The notes: generated by a model not told the origin, from the letters alone. A stretch of DNA of 64,000 bases from Dipteris shenzhenensis (GCA_047967505.1 CM106541.1), one strand, 5' to 3'. Counted from the first letter of the stretch, positions 1 to 11,461 are shown. Program-made: numbers and translations.

Positions 1-366
1 GCCTTGAGTTTTGGTGCCACTATCCTCTATTCATGCAGACATATTTGGGTGCACCTAGTATTTGGTGTGATTTCTCTCTTGTAGGTACTAGAATTTGGAA
101 TTTTGCTTTATTTTCATCATGGCATCTTCTTTCATGTCTGAAAAGGATTTTGTCAACATTAAAAAGTTTGATGGGACAAGCTTTTCTTTATGAAAAGAAT
201 AGATAAGGGATGTGCTTAGTCAAAAGAAGCAGATTAAACCCTTGGTAGGGATTGAAGCTAAGCCTGCATATATGTATGAGGATGATTGGAATGAGTTAGA
301 TGCATTAGCAAAGTCTACTATTAGACTTCATCTTGCAGAGTCAATTTAATATTTCATAGTAGTAAA
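1..366 (+). pseudogene. Copia C, 5' part of gag (interrupted)
   Basis: From the ATG at 119 the plus strand reads MASSFMSEKDFVNIKKFDGT, then a stop at 191, then a frame with the Copia gag signature STIRLHLAES. This is the N-terminal half of a Ty1/Copia capsid (gag) protein. The reading is cut at 366 by the DNA transposon of 367-13041 and resumes at 13046 with MKDLWKKLCATYEK, the part that normally follows in such gags. Two in-frame stops (191 and about 347) show it is dead. Bases 1-118 should be leader or LTR but show no recognisable primer site. The family assignment is firm. Confidence 0.8.
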
Positions 367-394
367 GGGCGGTAGCAAGCTAAGGGTGTCCACT
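367..394 (+). repeat. Left terminal inverted repeat of transposon copy 1
   Basis: It begins GGGCGGTAGCAAGCTAAGGG. It pairs with the reverse complement of 13014-13041 over about 27 bases with three or four mismatches, and matches the left end of copy 2 at 19702. The preceding TAAA (363-366) is the candidate target duplication. Confidence 0.85.
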
Positions 395-463
395 TCCGGA
401 CCACTTTCGGGTGAGTGTGACACCCGCTCGAGTGAAAATACAAAGGTTTTGCTTCGGTCTACA

Positions 464-1051
464 ATACCTCGATCGAGGTATTAGTTCCAATGAAAATCAC
501 ACACGAGGACAACCGAGCCAAGCCAATACCTCGATCGAGGTGCTGGGCTTTTTTCACCGAACCGAGCCTATACCTTGATCGAGGTTTGCTGGCATGCCAC
601 CTATACATGCCACATATACCTCGTTCGAGGTATCGTGGCAATCCAGCTACACCTCGATCGAGGTCATGTGGCATGTCCAGCTACCTCGATCGAGGTATCC
701 TGGACCGATGACTTGGCCGCATGTCAAATACGTCAATCGAGACATGTGGCATCTGGCTGCTGCCTGCTGACATACCTCGATCGAGGTATCGTGGCATGTC
801 GATACCTCGATTAAGGTAGATGTACCGAGATGTATGGGCATGTCACAATACCTCGATCGAGGTAGCGTGGCATGTCTTTACCTCGATCGAGGTAGATGTA
901 CCGAGATGTATGGGCATGTCAAATTACCTCGATCGAGGTATCGTGGCATATGTATGTTGCATGCGAAATACCTCAATCGAGGTAGGAAAACCCTAAATTT
1001 TCTTATAAAAGAAGAGCGACCCCCCTCATTCTGCATACCTCGATTGAGCTC
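464..1051. repeat. Array of CCTCGATCGAGG palindromes, left end of copy 1
   Basis: About 14 copies of the self-complementary unit TACCTCGATCGAGGTA occur every 30-50 bp, separated by variable sequence that often contains GTGGCATGT. Some copies are degraded by C-to-T or G-to-A changes, chiefly at the CpG steps (CTCAATCGAG, CTTGATCGAG). The last copy (1037-1051) lies downstream of the ORF1 TATA box. The dense regular dyads resemble the subterminal transposase-binding sites of other DNA transposons; that role is inferred. Confidence 0.9.
1004..1011 (+). promoter_or_regulatory. TATA box of ORF1, copy 1
   Basis: TATAAAAG follows the palindrome array. In copy 2 the equivalent position (20444) has TATATAAAG in a conserved CCCTAAATTTTC context. 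The next palindrome starts about 31 bp downstream, where transcription would be expected to begin. Confidence 0.65.
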
Positions 1052-1161
1052 CTCCTCATCGACCAATTTCGAATTTGCGGGACGTCGACGGAATTGCACC
1101 AACGACGGAGAGCGACCGACGGAGAGCGACGGAGATGGACGGCAGAGCGGGAAAGTCCAAG

Positions 1162-2745
1162 TAAGGTTTTTTTAATGTAGCTTTTCTTTTTTTGCTAAAA
1201 TTTATTTAAATTTTAGTTTATAGGAATAATTATAAAAAATTTGTAAATTTCAAATGCATTTTAAAGTTTTTTTAAAATTTTTGAATTACGACATTTTTTA
1301 TTTAAAATGTGAAAATGTAAAAATTTTATTTTTTTAAATCATCTTTGAAGAAAAAGAGATTAAAGTTATTTTTTAAATTAGAGCTATTTTTATTAAATAA
1401 AAAAACGTTTCATAGGAATAATTATAAAATATTTCTAAATTTCAAATGCATTTTAAATTTTTTTTTAAATTTTTGAATTACGACATTTTTAATTTAAAAT
1501 GTGAAAATGTAAAAATTATTATTTTTTTAAATCATCTTTGAAAATAAAGAGATTAAAGTTATTTTTTAAATTAGAGCTATTTTTATTTAAATAAAAAAAC
1601 GTTTAAATTTTAGTTCACAGGAATAATTATAAAATATCTCTAAATTTGAAATGCATTTTAAAGTTTTTTTTAAATTTTTGAATTACGACATTTTTTATTC
1701 AAAATGTAAAAATGTAAAAATTCTGTTTTTTCAAATGAGATTAAAGTTATTTTTAAATTAGAGCTATTTTTATTTAAATAAAAAAACGTTTAAATTTTAG
1801 TTCATAGGAATAATTATAAAATATTTGAAATTTCAAATGCATTTTAATTTTTTATTTAAAATGTGAAAATGTAAAAATTAGGTTTTTAAAAATCATCTTT
1901 GGAAAAAAAGAGATTAAAGTTATTTTTTTTAATTAGAGCTATTTTTATTGAAATAAAAAAACATTTAAATCTTAGTTTATAGGAATAATTATAAAATATT
2001 TCTAAATTTGAAATGCATTTTAAAGTTTTTTAAAATTATTTTTGGAATTACGTAATTTTTTATTTAAAATGTGAAAATGTAAATATTTTGTTTTTAAAAT
2101 CATCTTTAAAAAAAAAGAGATTAAAGTTATTTTTTAAATTAGTGCTATTTTTATTTAAATAAAGAAACGTTTGAATTTTAGTTTATAGGAATAATTATAA
2201 AATATTTCTAAATTTGAAATGCATTTTAAAGTTTTTTTAAATTATTTTTAGAATTACGTAATTTTTATTTAAAGCCTAAAAATGTATATATTTTGTTTTT
2301 TGAAATCATCTTTTTAAAAAAAGAGATTAAAGATATTTTTTTTATTAGTGTTATTTATATTTAAATAAAAAAACGTTTAAATTTTATTTTTAAAAATGAT
2401 ATTTTAAAAAAAAGAAAATAAGAGTTTAAGTTAGTGAAGTTTTTGTTTAAATGTCAAAAAGTATATAATTTGTTTTTTAAAATAATCTATTAAAAAAATT
2501 TATAACTGAAGTTTACAAATTACTGAAGTTTTGAATTTAATATAACGTTTAAATTTTGTTTTTAGAAATCATGTATTAAGAACAAGAAAATAAGAATTTT
2601 GTTAAAATAAGAAAATCATGTATTAAAAACAAGAAAACAAGAACAAGAAAAAGAGAGATTAAAGTAGGTTTTATGTTATTTTTGAAATTGGTGCTATTTT
2701 TATTTAAATAAAAAAACGTTTAAATTTTAGTCTTCAAAATCATCT
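1162..2745. repeat. AT-rich tandem repeats in ORF1 intron 1, copy 1
   Basis: Seven to eight degenerate units of about 175-210 bp start near 1200, 1408, 1613, 1796, 1972, 2177 and 2385. Each contains TTTAGTTTATAGGAATAATT, AATGCATTTTAAAG and GAGATTAAAGTTATTTT. They begin immediately after the splice donor at 1161, so the repeat is part of a transcribed intron. No protein is encoded. Confidence 0.85.
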
Positions 2746-3680
2746 TTTATGTGGAATATTATAGATTATATAGTTGGTTAAGAGTTGTTTCATAATTTAG
2801 GTAGAGTAAGTAGGCTGTATAAAACACCACATGGGCATTATCCCTAAAACACCACACCACATGGGTAAAGACCGCAACACTAGAGTGGTTAGATGCATAA
2901 GCGTATGGCTAATTGGATCTTCTAAATGCACCAGCGCATCGAAAACACATACATAAATGATTGTCCAAAGGTCTCCTCTCTCCCCAAGCATGGGAACCAA
3001 GTGATGATCTATAGGAATGGCCACTAGTTGAGGTGGATTGCCCAACCAAAATAGATAATATTGAAAAGGCCTGATTATTTTCTCAAAGTTCTCGCTTTAA
3101 AAGGTCTGTAGTGTCAACCCGCTCTCTTTTTTAATGTGTAGTCCGAGAAATACTAGATGTGCCTTGCTTGTGTATCCTTCAAAGTAATGTATTAGGTATC
3201 CTTCTATCTCCTCCATATCTATTGCAAACCCAAGGCAGTAAAGCATTCAAAGAAGGTCTTATTAACCAAACCTCTCCACTATCTGTCCTTAGTATAGGGG
3301 CCATAAGTGGACAATGTGGTCCTTATACCACATGTGGAAAAGTTTCATATTGGATAAAAAGTAAAAAAACGGAAACATATAAGGAAAAAATATTTGAGAC
3401 ATCTAAGATTAAAAATGCAACAACTAGAGTTTGAAAAAATTAAGAATTTTTAATAATATTGAGTTTGATAAACATAATATTGAGCCACACATTTGGCCCA
3501 TCTACCGGTATGTGCATAGGATGATCCCAACGACATCCTACCTCATCAAGGAGTACGTACAAATAGTTTTCATTACGTAAATAGATTATAAGTCATATTG
3601 AATAGAATATTATTTTCATTACCCAAATAGAATATTAATTTCCACGTGTTTTTTTTGTGCATGCGCTAGCCAGCACACAG
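2746..3680. other. Rest of ORF1 intron 1, no gene
   Basis: Partly matched in copy 2 (21640-22559): it contains ATAGATTATATAGTTGGTTA and, near the acceptor, TTGTGCATGC. Short ORFs here are not conserved between copies. In copy 2 the acceptor CGCAG at 22559 rejoins the frame of exon 1. In copy 1 that acceptor is altered, although CACACAG is nearby. Confidence 0.55.
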
Positions 3681-5620
3681 GTTCTGGCACCACTATTCAT
3701 ATGCAGATAGAGATTCTGAGAGCTGAGATGAGGGCACTACAGGATGCTAGGACACCCCCTCACTTGGTTACGAGTCTAGATTCAGTTATTGAGGCTCTGG
3801 GTCGATTGGACACAATTGAGGACGTTGTGGATAGCTTTCAGGCACAGGCTAAGGCAGAGATCACTGGTGATGGCTTGGATTGAGAGCCATTCGACAGTTG
3901 TTTGAGCGTGAGTCACATCACAGGCAGGCCTTAGAGGATATGTTTTGGGATGGTCACACTGAGGCGATGCGACCACGATTAGGGCTCCCCTTGCATATTT
4001 TACGTTGTAGGCACCCCATCATAGCAGCACACATTTATCCAAGATATCTCGCTGTGAATGGTGGTCGATTGCCTCACAACCGTCAGATAGCCAGGTCATT
4101 TGCCATATGCAGCTATACGCTGAGTTTGTGCTTGGTCATCGGGAAGACTACCTTAGTACCTGTCTAGGATCAGGAGCAGTGGGACATGGTAGGATGGGGC
4201 GTCAGGAGCGTCAGACTGCAGGTGTTCGGCGTCGACGCGAGGCACCAGAGTTACACACCATCCCTGCACCGGCATTGCGAGCTATTGGAGGACGAATTAG
4301 GGGGGATGTTCATTCAGTGGCATCATCCTTGTAGCACATGGTCTCTGCCCTATCGAGATCACTTTCGATTCCACCTCCCCCACCTCGATCATCGATGGAG
4401 CCTCCCACATCTACACCACCTCCCACATCTACACCGCCTCAGCACGAGTTGGAGGCTCGAGATGCACGGATTGCAGAGTTGGAGGCATTGTTGGCCGAAT
4501 CTAGGGACGAGGTTAGTTATTTTGATTATGTTAGTTTATTTTTTTGTAGCGTGTTTTGAACTGAAGTTTTTTGGTTAATTCTCACCATGTATGCGACATG
4601 TTTGCATTGCAGGCACATCTATTGCGTCAGGTGGAGTCTCGTGTACGACTGTTGTAGGCAGATTTGGAGGAGCAGAGGATTCGGACATGCATAGCATACC
4701 ATCGTGCGGAGCACTATATTTTGTAGTTGAGGCATATTAGTCGTGATCCATCTCGACATAGGATCGACCCCAGCGTGGCCCTATACCCCGCTCCTCCTGT
4801 AGATGTGCCGACTAGGACACCCATAGACGCAGCAGTCATAGCCAGGCTTCCTACTACCACTTGCGTCCTTTGCCATGAGGAGTTTGACACCGTAGGGTGG
4901 TTTGGACTAGGGTGCGGCCACATCGCACATCTCCATTGCATGACCTGCCACATGGTGGCACGATCAGTGTGCCCTGTATGCTTTGCTGACATTGATGTGG
5001 CCACATACAGAGGACTAAGCATGGATGATCTATATCCTGGTCATCATCAGGCCATTGATCCATTCGCCCGCTTGGTCTTGACAGAGCACTATAGGGAGGA
5101 GGCACAGAGAGCGTTGCTAATACAGGAGGGTGCTGATACATCGGTGGTTGCAGCGTGCGTTCCACGATGCTTTTCATATGGTGATTTCATGCCAGGTGAC
5201 GAGGCACGAGCAGAGGAGGCACGCCGTATTGAGCGAGAGGCAAAGCTGCAGACATCATTGCAGCAGTGGGTGGAGCAGCAGCTTGGGCGGGGCTGAGACC
5301 AGCGTCTTCTACATGTAGAGACGATTACTCGTGCTGGATTTGAGGCACGAGTATTCGCAGATGCACGACTATGGGAGCTGAGACATGCATACATAGAGGA
5401 GGCGAGGGAGGCAAAGATGGCAGCGGCGGCTCGTGCAGCATGCCCTCCTCTTCATCAGGATGAGGTTGGCCCATCTCATGCAGGTGATGAAGCTGGCCCA
5501 TCTGATCCGGCTTTGCCTGAGGGCACACAGCGGACAGTTGGGCAGCGGGTCATACAGGAGCCACGTCAGCGTTTCACTAGAGGATCATATGTAGAGTTAT
5601 CAAATTCTGATTCAGGATGA

Positions 5621-6165
5621 TTGTTTAGGTTTCACACATTTCTTGTGTAGGGATGCACTTCTGCTCGATGATGATGATGATGTACAGATTCATTTTGGTA
5701 CTTTTATGATATTGTTCTTACTTTTATGATGTATGAGCATTTTCGTACTTTCATGATGTTCTTCACACTTTGTTTATCTCAGTTTATAGTTTGTTCAAAT
5801 CTAACATAAACATTTAAAATTAGGAGTATGATTTTGAATTTCGAATATCTCAATTCAGACATCTAATACATAAGGTATTTAAAAAAGAATGCCATGTGAA
5901 GTAATTGTAAAGATTAAGCATTGAAAAAGTGTTCAAGTTCCAACTTTATCATTTTGAATATCATATTGAATTTTGTATATATCAATGCTTGCAATTATTA
6001 CACTAAACCTAAGAGCCGTGCGAAGTTTCATCCCCATGTGCATATTTAAAATTAAGAGTATGATTTTGAATTTCAAATATCTCAATTCACACATCTAATA
6101 CATAATGCATTTTAAAAATAATGTCGTGTGTCGTAATTGTAAACATTAAGCATTGAAAAGGTGCT
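5621..6165. other. ORF1 3' flank, copy 1
   Basis: AT-rich non-coding stretch conserved in copy 2 (24508-25120). It holds two versions of an AGGAGTATGATTTTGAATTTC motif, about 230 bp apart, that lead into the central satellite. No terminator or gene was recognised. Confidence 0.5.
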
Positions 6166-8105
6166 TGCAAAAATGTATGCATTATACCTTCCACGTGGCG
6201 CATACCAAATCAGTTGGAGACCTAATCTTGTGTGGATGTACGTCTAGGGTAGCCTAAGAGCCATGTGAAGTTTCATCCCCAACAGGGTTTAGGATTTAGG
6301 GTTCAGGGTTTAGGGTTTAGGGTTTAGTCATGCTAGTAGGGATTGTAAAAATGTACACATTATACCTTCCACGTGGCGCATACCAAATCAGTTGGAGACC
6401 AAATCTTGCATGGATGTACATCTAGGGTAGCCTAAGAGCCGTGTGAAGTTTCATCCCCAACAGGGTTTAGGATTTAGGGTTCAGGGTTTAGGGTTTAGGG
6501 TTTAGTCATGCTAGTAGGGATTGTAAAAATGTATGCATTATACCTTCTACGTGGCGCAAACCAAATCAGTTGGAGACCAAATCTTACGTGGATGTACATC
6601 TAGGGTAGCCTAAGAGCCATGTGAAGTTTCATCCCCAACAGGGTTTAGGATTTAGGGTTCAGGGTTTAGGGTTTAGGGTTTAGTCGTGCTAGTAGGGATT
6701 GTAAAAATGTACGCATTATACCTTCCATGTGGTGCATACCAAATCTTGCGTGGATGTACGTCTAGGGTAGCCTAAGAGCCGTGTGAAGTTTCATCCCCAA
6801 CAGGGTTTAGGATCTAGGGTTCAGGGTTTAGGGTTTAGGGTTTAGTCGTGCTAGTAGGGATTGTAAAAATGTTCGCATTATACCTTCCATGTGGCACAAA
6901 CCAAATCAGTTGGAGACCAAATCTTGCATGGATGTATCTCTAGGGTAGCCTAAGAGCTGTGTGAAGTTTCATCCCCAACAGGGTTTAGGATTTAGGGTTC
7001 AGGGTTTAGGGTTTAGTCGTGCTAGTAGGGATTGTAAAAATGTATGCATTATACCTTCTACGTGGTGCAAACCAAATGAGTTGGAGACCAAATCTTGCGT
7101 GGATGTACATCTAGGGTAGCCTAAGAGCCGTGTGAAGTTTCATCCCCAATAGGGTTTAGGATTTAGGGTTCAGGGTTTAGGGTTTAGGGTTTAGTCGTGC
7201 TAATAGGGATTGTAAAAATGTATGCATTATACTACGTGGCGCAAACCAAATCAGTTGGAGACCAAATCTTGCGTGGATGTACGTCTAGGGTAGCCTAAGA
7301 GCCGTGTGAAGTTTCATCCCCAACAGGGTTTAGGATTTAGGGTTCAAGGTTTAGGGTTTAGGGTTTAGTCATGCTAGTAGGGATTGTAAAAATGTACGCA
7401 TTATACCTTCTACGTGGTGCAAACCAAATCAGTTGGAGACCAAATCTTACGTGGATATATGTCTAGGTAGCCTAAGAGCCGTGTGAAGTTTCATCCCCAA
7501 CAGATAAGCCCACGTGCATATTTCATTAGTACGTGCGCCATTTTTCATATGTAGTCGTGCTAGTAGGGATTGTAAAACTATACTCATTTGTCCTTCCACG
7601 TGGTGCATACCAAATCAGTTGGGCACCAAATCTTGCATGGATGTACGTCTATAGTAGCCTAAGAGCCGTGTAAAGTTTAATCTCCAACAGATAAGTCCAC
7701 ATGCATATTTCGTTAGTTCGTGCACCATTTTTCACACGTAGTCGTGCTAGTAGGGATTGTAAAAATGTACACATTATACCTTCCACGTGGTGCATACCAA
7801 ATCAGTTGGAGACCAAATCTTGCATGGATGTATGTCTAGGGTGGCCTAAGAGTTGTGCGAAGTTTCATTCCCAACAGATAAGTCCACACACGTATTTCGT
7901 TATTACGTGCGCCATAGCTTTGCCGCAGTCGTGCTAGTAGGGATTGTAAAAATGTACGCATTGTACCTTCCACATGGTGCATACCAAATCAGTTCAGCCC
8001 AAATCTCACGTGGATGTATGTCTAGGGTGGCCTAAGAGTCATGCGAAGTTTCATCCCCAACAGATAAGTCCACACGCGTATTTCATTAGTACGTGCACGA
8101 ATTTT
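6166..8105. repeat. Central satellite with embedded TTTAGGG motifs, copy 1
   Basis: About 11 tandem units of 160-190 bp start near 6166, 6341, 6516, 6695, 6855, 7028, 7206, 7381, 7568, 7753 and 7939. The unit core has GCATTATACCTTCCACGTGG, CAAATCAGTTGGAGACCAAA and GTGAAGTTTCATCCCCAACA. In the first units the spacer is GGGTTTAGGATTTAGGG followed by repeated TTTAGGG. From about 7500 it is replaced by GATAAGTCCACATGCATATTTCG. It separates the 3' ends of the two convergent genes. Confidence 0.9.
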
Positions 8106-8432
8106 CTTAGTCACGTTTTTAAAATGTCCTAAAGCACAAAACAAATTACAACATTACTACTAATAAACAATTTTCTGTTTTACAAACACAACAAATCCCA
8201 TTGAGAAGACATTGGACATCATGTATAAAATAGAATCTAATACAATGATGTGTATGAATGTGTATACAGCCATCAGAGTGAAATACAAAATATGAGTCCA
8301 TGAAAATTACAATGGTACAGTCACACAGTGAGCCTATACATTTCGAATACAAAAATGTGTAATCAACTAGTGATACCCAATAAAAATCAATCTGATCAAT
8401 TGATGATCCCAAAAAATATGATATGTAATGTG

Positions 8433-11367
8433 CTACTCCTCAAGATCAGCTCTCATGCCAATAGTTGCAAGTATGCTCTCGTGATCTGCCACTGCAAGGC
8501 GCCATCGTGGAGTGGATGTTGCCTTGCGAGTGCGAACACGACTCAAAGTAATCTTGATCCCAACAACAAGATGAGAATACATGTATGCCTCCTGATCCGC
8601 CATGTACTCCTGGAACTCAATATAGTGACCACGCCTCTGTATCTGCTGAAAATAGTAGCCACCTATGATCATGCTATGAGCATTGAAGTGCATCCCATGC
8701 CCATCCACCGTATCCTCATTCAGCACACTCTTCAGCATAGAGCATCACAACAAGTAATAATCCACACCCTCCTCATTGCCCTCCGAAGCAATAACCGTGA
8801 AGATATCACCAATATGCAAAATATCTGTAAGCTGGTCATAATCTCTAGAGGAACTGAATCCTGCATCTTGATCATCATGTACCTCCTCCCAAGGCTAGAA
8901 GGGAGAAAGCACTCGCCGTACCCATGGATCGGCCCATGGTATCATGGAGCACCCTCCCCAATCATCATCAATGCATGCAGAGCAAAAACATGCAAACCGT
9001 CGAGAAAAGATCGCGGGGTGAGACTCACCTACGCTCCTGATGGAATGGAAATCAAGAGTGCCAGGCACAGAACGACAATCAAAAGGCCTAGACCGATCAA
9101 GACTCCCAATGTCCACACCCCAAAAATACCAGCTCACCACCCTATCGTCACGCAACTGAAACGAGGAGATAGCACTAGTGGATAAGTGCTGGCTGCACCA
9201 TCGCACCACATCATGTGCATTCTTGAAGCGATCGGCATTGTGATGCAATTGGTATCGATGCAAAGCACGCTTCACGCAAGCACTTGCACCATCGTGCTCT
9301 CCCTTACCGTGCCCTGTCTCAAAGTAGCTCCATGTGATCGGAATGCCTGTCTCACGGTGCCATCTACAAAACCAATAAAATTGTCTAGTGGATTTGAACT
9401 GACCACCGCAGCCGTCTGACTAGATCCAGCGCCGCTGCCATGTGACACCATGATCCCTCAAGAAACTATCATGCAAAGTGAAGCAATGCTGCACAAAATG
9501 GGCATCATGCGACCGATCATCACTAATGTAGAAGTGATACTCTCGCACAATGACGCATGAGTCCATGTGCTATCAATGCCATCCACATGAGCCTGTGCAT
9601 GACGATAGCTAATGTGCACAAATATAGTAACCTGCAATATGGCATTGAAAAAAAATATGACTATTGAAATAATTCAATATAATGAGGCAGGGAAAAAATC
9701 AATACTCAATCACACATCACCTGTTCGGAGAAATAATACTCCGATTGGATCTCATGCTATGGTGCAAAGGTGTAATTCTCTGCAAAGTCCACCACTGAGA
9801 CAACCACCCCTGTAGGAAATGTCCTCAAACATGCACGGAACTGACGATCCTCCCATTTCGCAGTGTGCGAGTGGCGTATGTAGCGGTACAACTTCCCTCA
9901 AAAACTGTCAATGAATACAACACATGGTGTCTCCTTCCCCATAAGCTGCAACCTCCTCGACTGTGCACCACCATCTAATGTCAAGGTACAGTACTCATAC
10001 TGCTGCCAACGAACCATTTGCACATCACAAGTATCTAATGCAACTCGTGGCACTCTAGCAAAGTCACCACACAAAGTACACGTGCCTTCCACACAATCAA
10101 GGGAGTGGAATAAAGCATCACCATCTCGTGTACACAATATGGAATGAATGAAGTCGTGAGGGCTAGTAGGAACCACTCCCCTATGACCATCAAGGGAACA
10201 GAATACGTCATACATCAATCCAAAATCCACATGGTAGCGACAACAGCATGTGTCATGCTCCTGAGAGCATCGCACAAACCGTGGCCTGCATCGCTCAAAT
10301 GACCTCTGCCCAATCTTGAACTCCGGGTGTGCCTCTACAAACTGAGTGTACAACTCAGTCTGGGTACACTCCAAAAAACATGCACCATGCTCAATGTACA
10401 CACCGCATGACACCCTCTTCCGCAATGCCTTCTTAAACACCGGGGATGCTCTGCAATGCTCCTCCCAAAACTGTTGTATGAAGGACCTAGTGGAATCATC
10501 CAACAATTGATCGCTGCGAGGTGCACGACCACTCGAAGCCCAAAGAGCATCAGTCTCACTATCCTCTAGACTCTGCCTCCTAATGATGCCTGCTCACAAT
10601 GTGCGTGGTGCAATCTGAAGAAGACGTGAAGCGGTACGCACATGGCCTATCATATGAGGTCTACTAATGGCAGCCACAATAGCACGACGTGCTGCCAAGG
10701 CATCACTAGAGTTCCTATGCTTAATAGAAGAATAGGAACGTCGAACACTGCTAAGGACCTCGCTAGATACAACCCTATCTCGACGTGCACCAAGACCAGC
10801 AAGCCTCCTACACTCTACCAAGTCAGGGTGATTAATCAGGGACATGAGAAGAGAAGACTGCGAAGCTGGCGTGAGGTCACAAAAAAAAGACTGCACAATC
10901 TTGCTAGTACGATGACGGATAGTGGACTTTGGCAAGTCACGTCGTGAAGCAACACTGCTGCTGCAAGGTGGGGCAAGGGGATCAATGGGAGATGGTAGGG
11001 TGGACAGGGGAAGGGAGGCACCAAGGGGAGCAGGGGGAGGGGGAGGGGGAGGGGGAGGGGGGAGGGTGGAGGGGGAAGAGGTAGAGGTGGAGGCCAAAGT
11101 GTAGGTGGCTAGGGGAAGGGCAGAGGCTAGAGGTAGGGGAGCAGATGAGGATGGGGGGACAATGGAGGTGGGGGTGGCGGTGGGGGTGGGGGTGGAGGTG
11201 GGATGTAAAGGTAGAGGTGGAGGTGGATCAGTGGCGACAGCGCGAGCTCGAGCTCTAGAGGCTCTCTTGCACTCATGAGCCTTCCGCTTGCGCTCCTCAT
11301 CAATGAGATTTGGGGGGGGGTTTCTACATCTTTCACATCTACTAGCTCTACGGCTTTGAAAACCCAT
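8433..11367 (-). pseudogene. ORF2 of transposon copy 1: DDE-like transposase
   Basis: Encoded on the minus strand from the ATG at 11367 (MGFQSRRASRCERCR) to the conserved stop at 8433. Order: basic N-terminus, long Pro/Ser/Thr-rich linker (11300-10960), helical segment, Cys/His region EHDTCCCRYHVDF (about 10250), then the catalytic-looking core VVDFAENY (Asp codon 9787-9789), ISDDRSHDAHF, SDGCGGQF (Asp 9414-9416) and GHGKGEHDGA (Asp 9291-9293, Glu 9297-9299). Spacing is about 124 and 39-41 residues, as expected of an RNase-H-fold DDE/D enzyme. A likely intron begins at GTGAGT (9026), and a C-terminal domain follows (about 8950-8433). From memory, similar motifs occur in uncharacterised animal proteins; that is not verified. 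Lesions: TGA near 10590 (CGA in copy 2), TGA at about 9897, TAG near 9745, a one-base deletion near 9565, and TAG at 9420. Confidence 0.75.
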
Positions 11368-11455
11368 TCTCAATGAAAGTAGGATGGAAGGTGTGACAAA
11401 GTGATGAGGAGGCAAGAATGGCTAAGAATGGGTGAAATGAACCAAAACGTGGTGT

Positions 11456-11461
11456 CTTATA
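11456..11461 (-). promoter_or_regulatory. TATA box of ORF2, copy 1
   Basis: On the minus strand CTCTATAAGACACC lies about 90 bp upstream of the ORF2 ATG and just inside the right palindrome array. The same sequence is kept in copy 2 (34689-34694). The arrangement mirrors that of ORF1 at the other end. Confidence 0.6.

Larger units (their letters stand above)
1135..5620 (+). pseudogene. ORF1 of transposon copy 1: coiled-coil, RING-type zinc-finger protein, spliced
   Basis: Reconstructed from conservation between copies. Exon 1 runs from the ATG at 1135 to about 1160, before GTAAGG. Exon 2 is about 3681-4511 and exon 3 is 4613-5620. Intron 2 is bounded by GAG|GTTAGT and TTGCAG|GC. Exon 2 encodes an unrecognised domain (IYPRYLxVNGGRLPHNRQIA), then a proline/threonine stretch and a heptad-like ARIAELEALLAESRDE. 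Exon 3 carries a cysteine/histidine cluster at 4862-4981 (CVLC, CGHIAHLHC, CPVC), spaced C-x2-C-x13-C-x-H-x2-H-x2-C-x10-C-x2-C, as in RING-H2 domains. A RING suggests ubiquitin-ligase or protein-binding activity; its part in transposition is unknown. Lesions in this copy: a lost G near 3880, an insertion near 4106, a stop at 4655 and a stop at 5294. The C-terminus SNSDSG is shared with copy 2. Confidence 0.7.

Noticed and set aside
459-1102. Short overlapping ORFs full of YLDRG, PRSR and TSIEV on both strands
   Set aside because: They are translations of the CCTCGATCGAGG palindrome array, also seen at 11674, 19913 and 20137; composition artefacts.
6270-7370. A real telomere or a chromosome end
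   Set aside because: The TTTAGGG blocks are short, degenerate and embedded in a longer tandem unit inside a transposon.
6166-8105. CRISPR-like regular repeats
   Set aside because: Units of 160-190 bp without short unique spacers in a plant-type genome; an ordinary satellite.
8895-9275. Single 126-codon protein as an independent gene
   Set aside because: It reads through the GTGAGT donor and is part of ORF2 C-terminal exons.
10922-11336. Gly- and Pro-rich ORFs on the opposite strand and in shifted frames of ORF2
   Set aside because: Shadows of the GGGGGA repeats that encode the ORF2 proline-rich linker on the minus strand.
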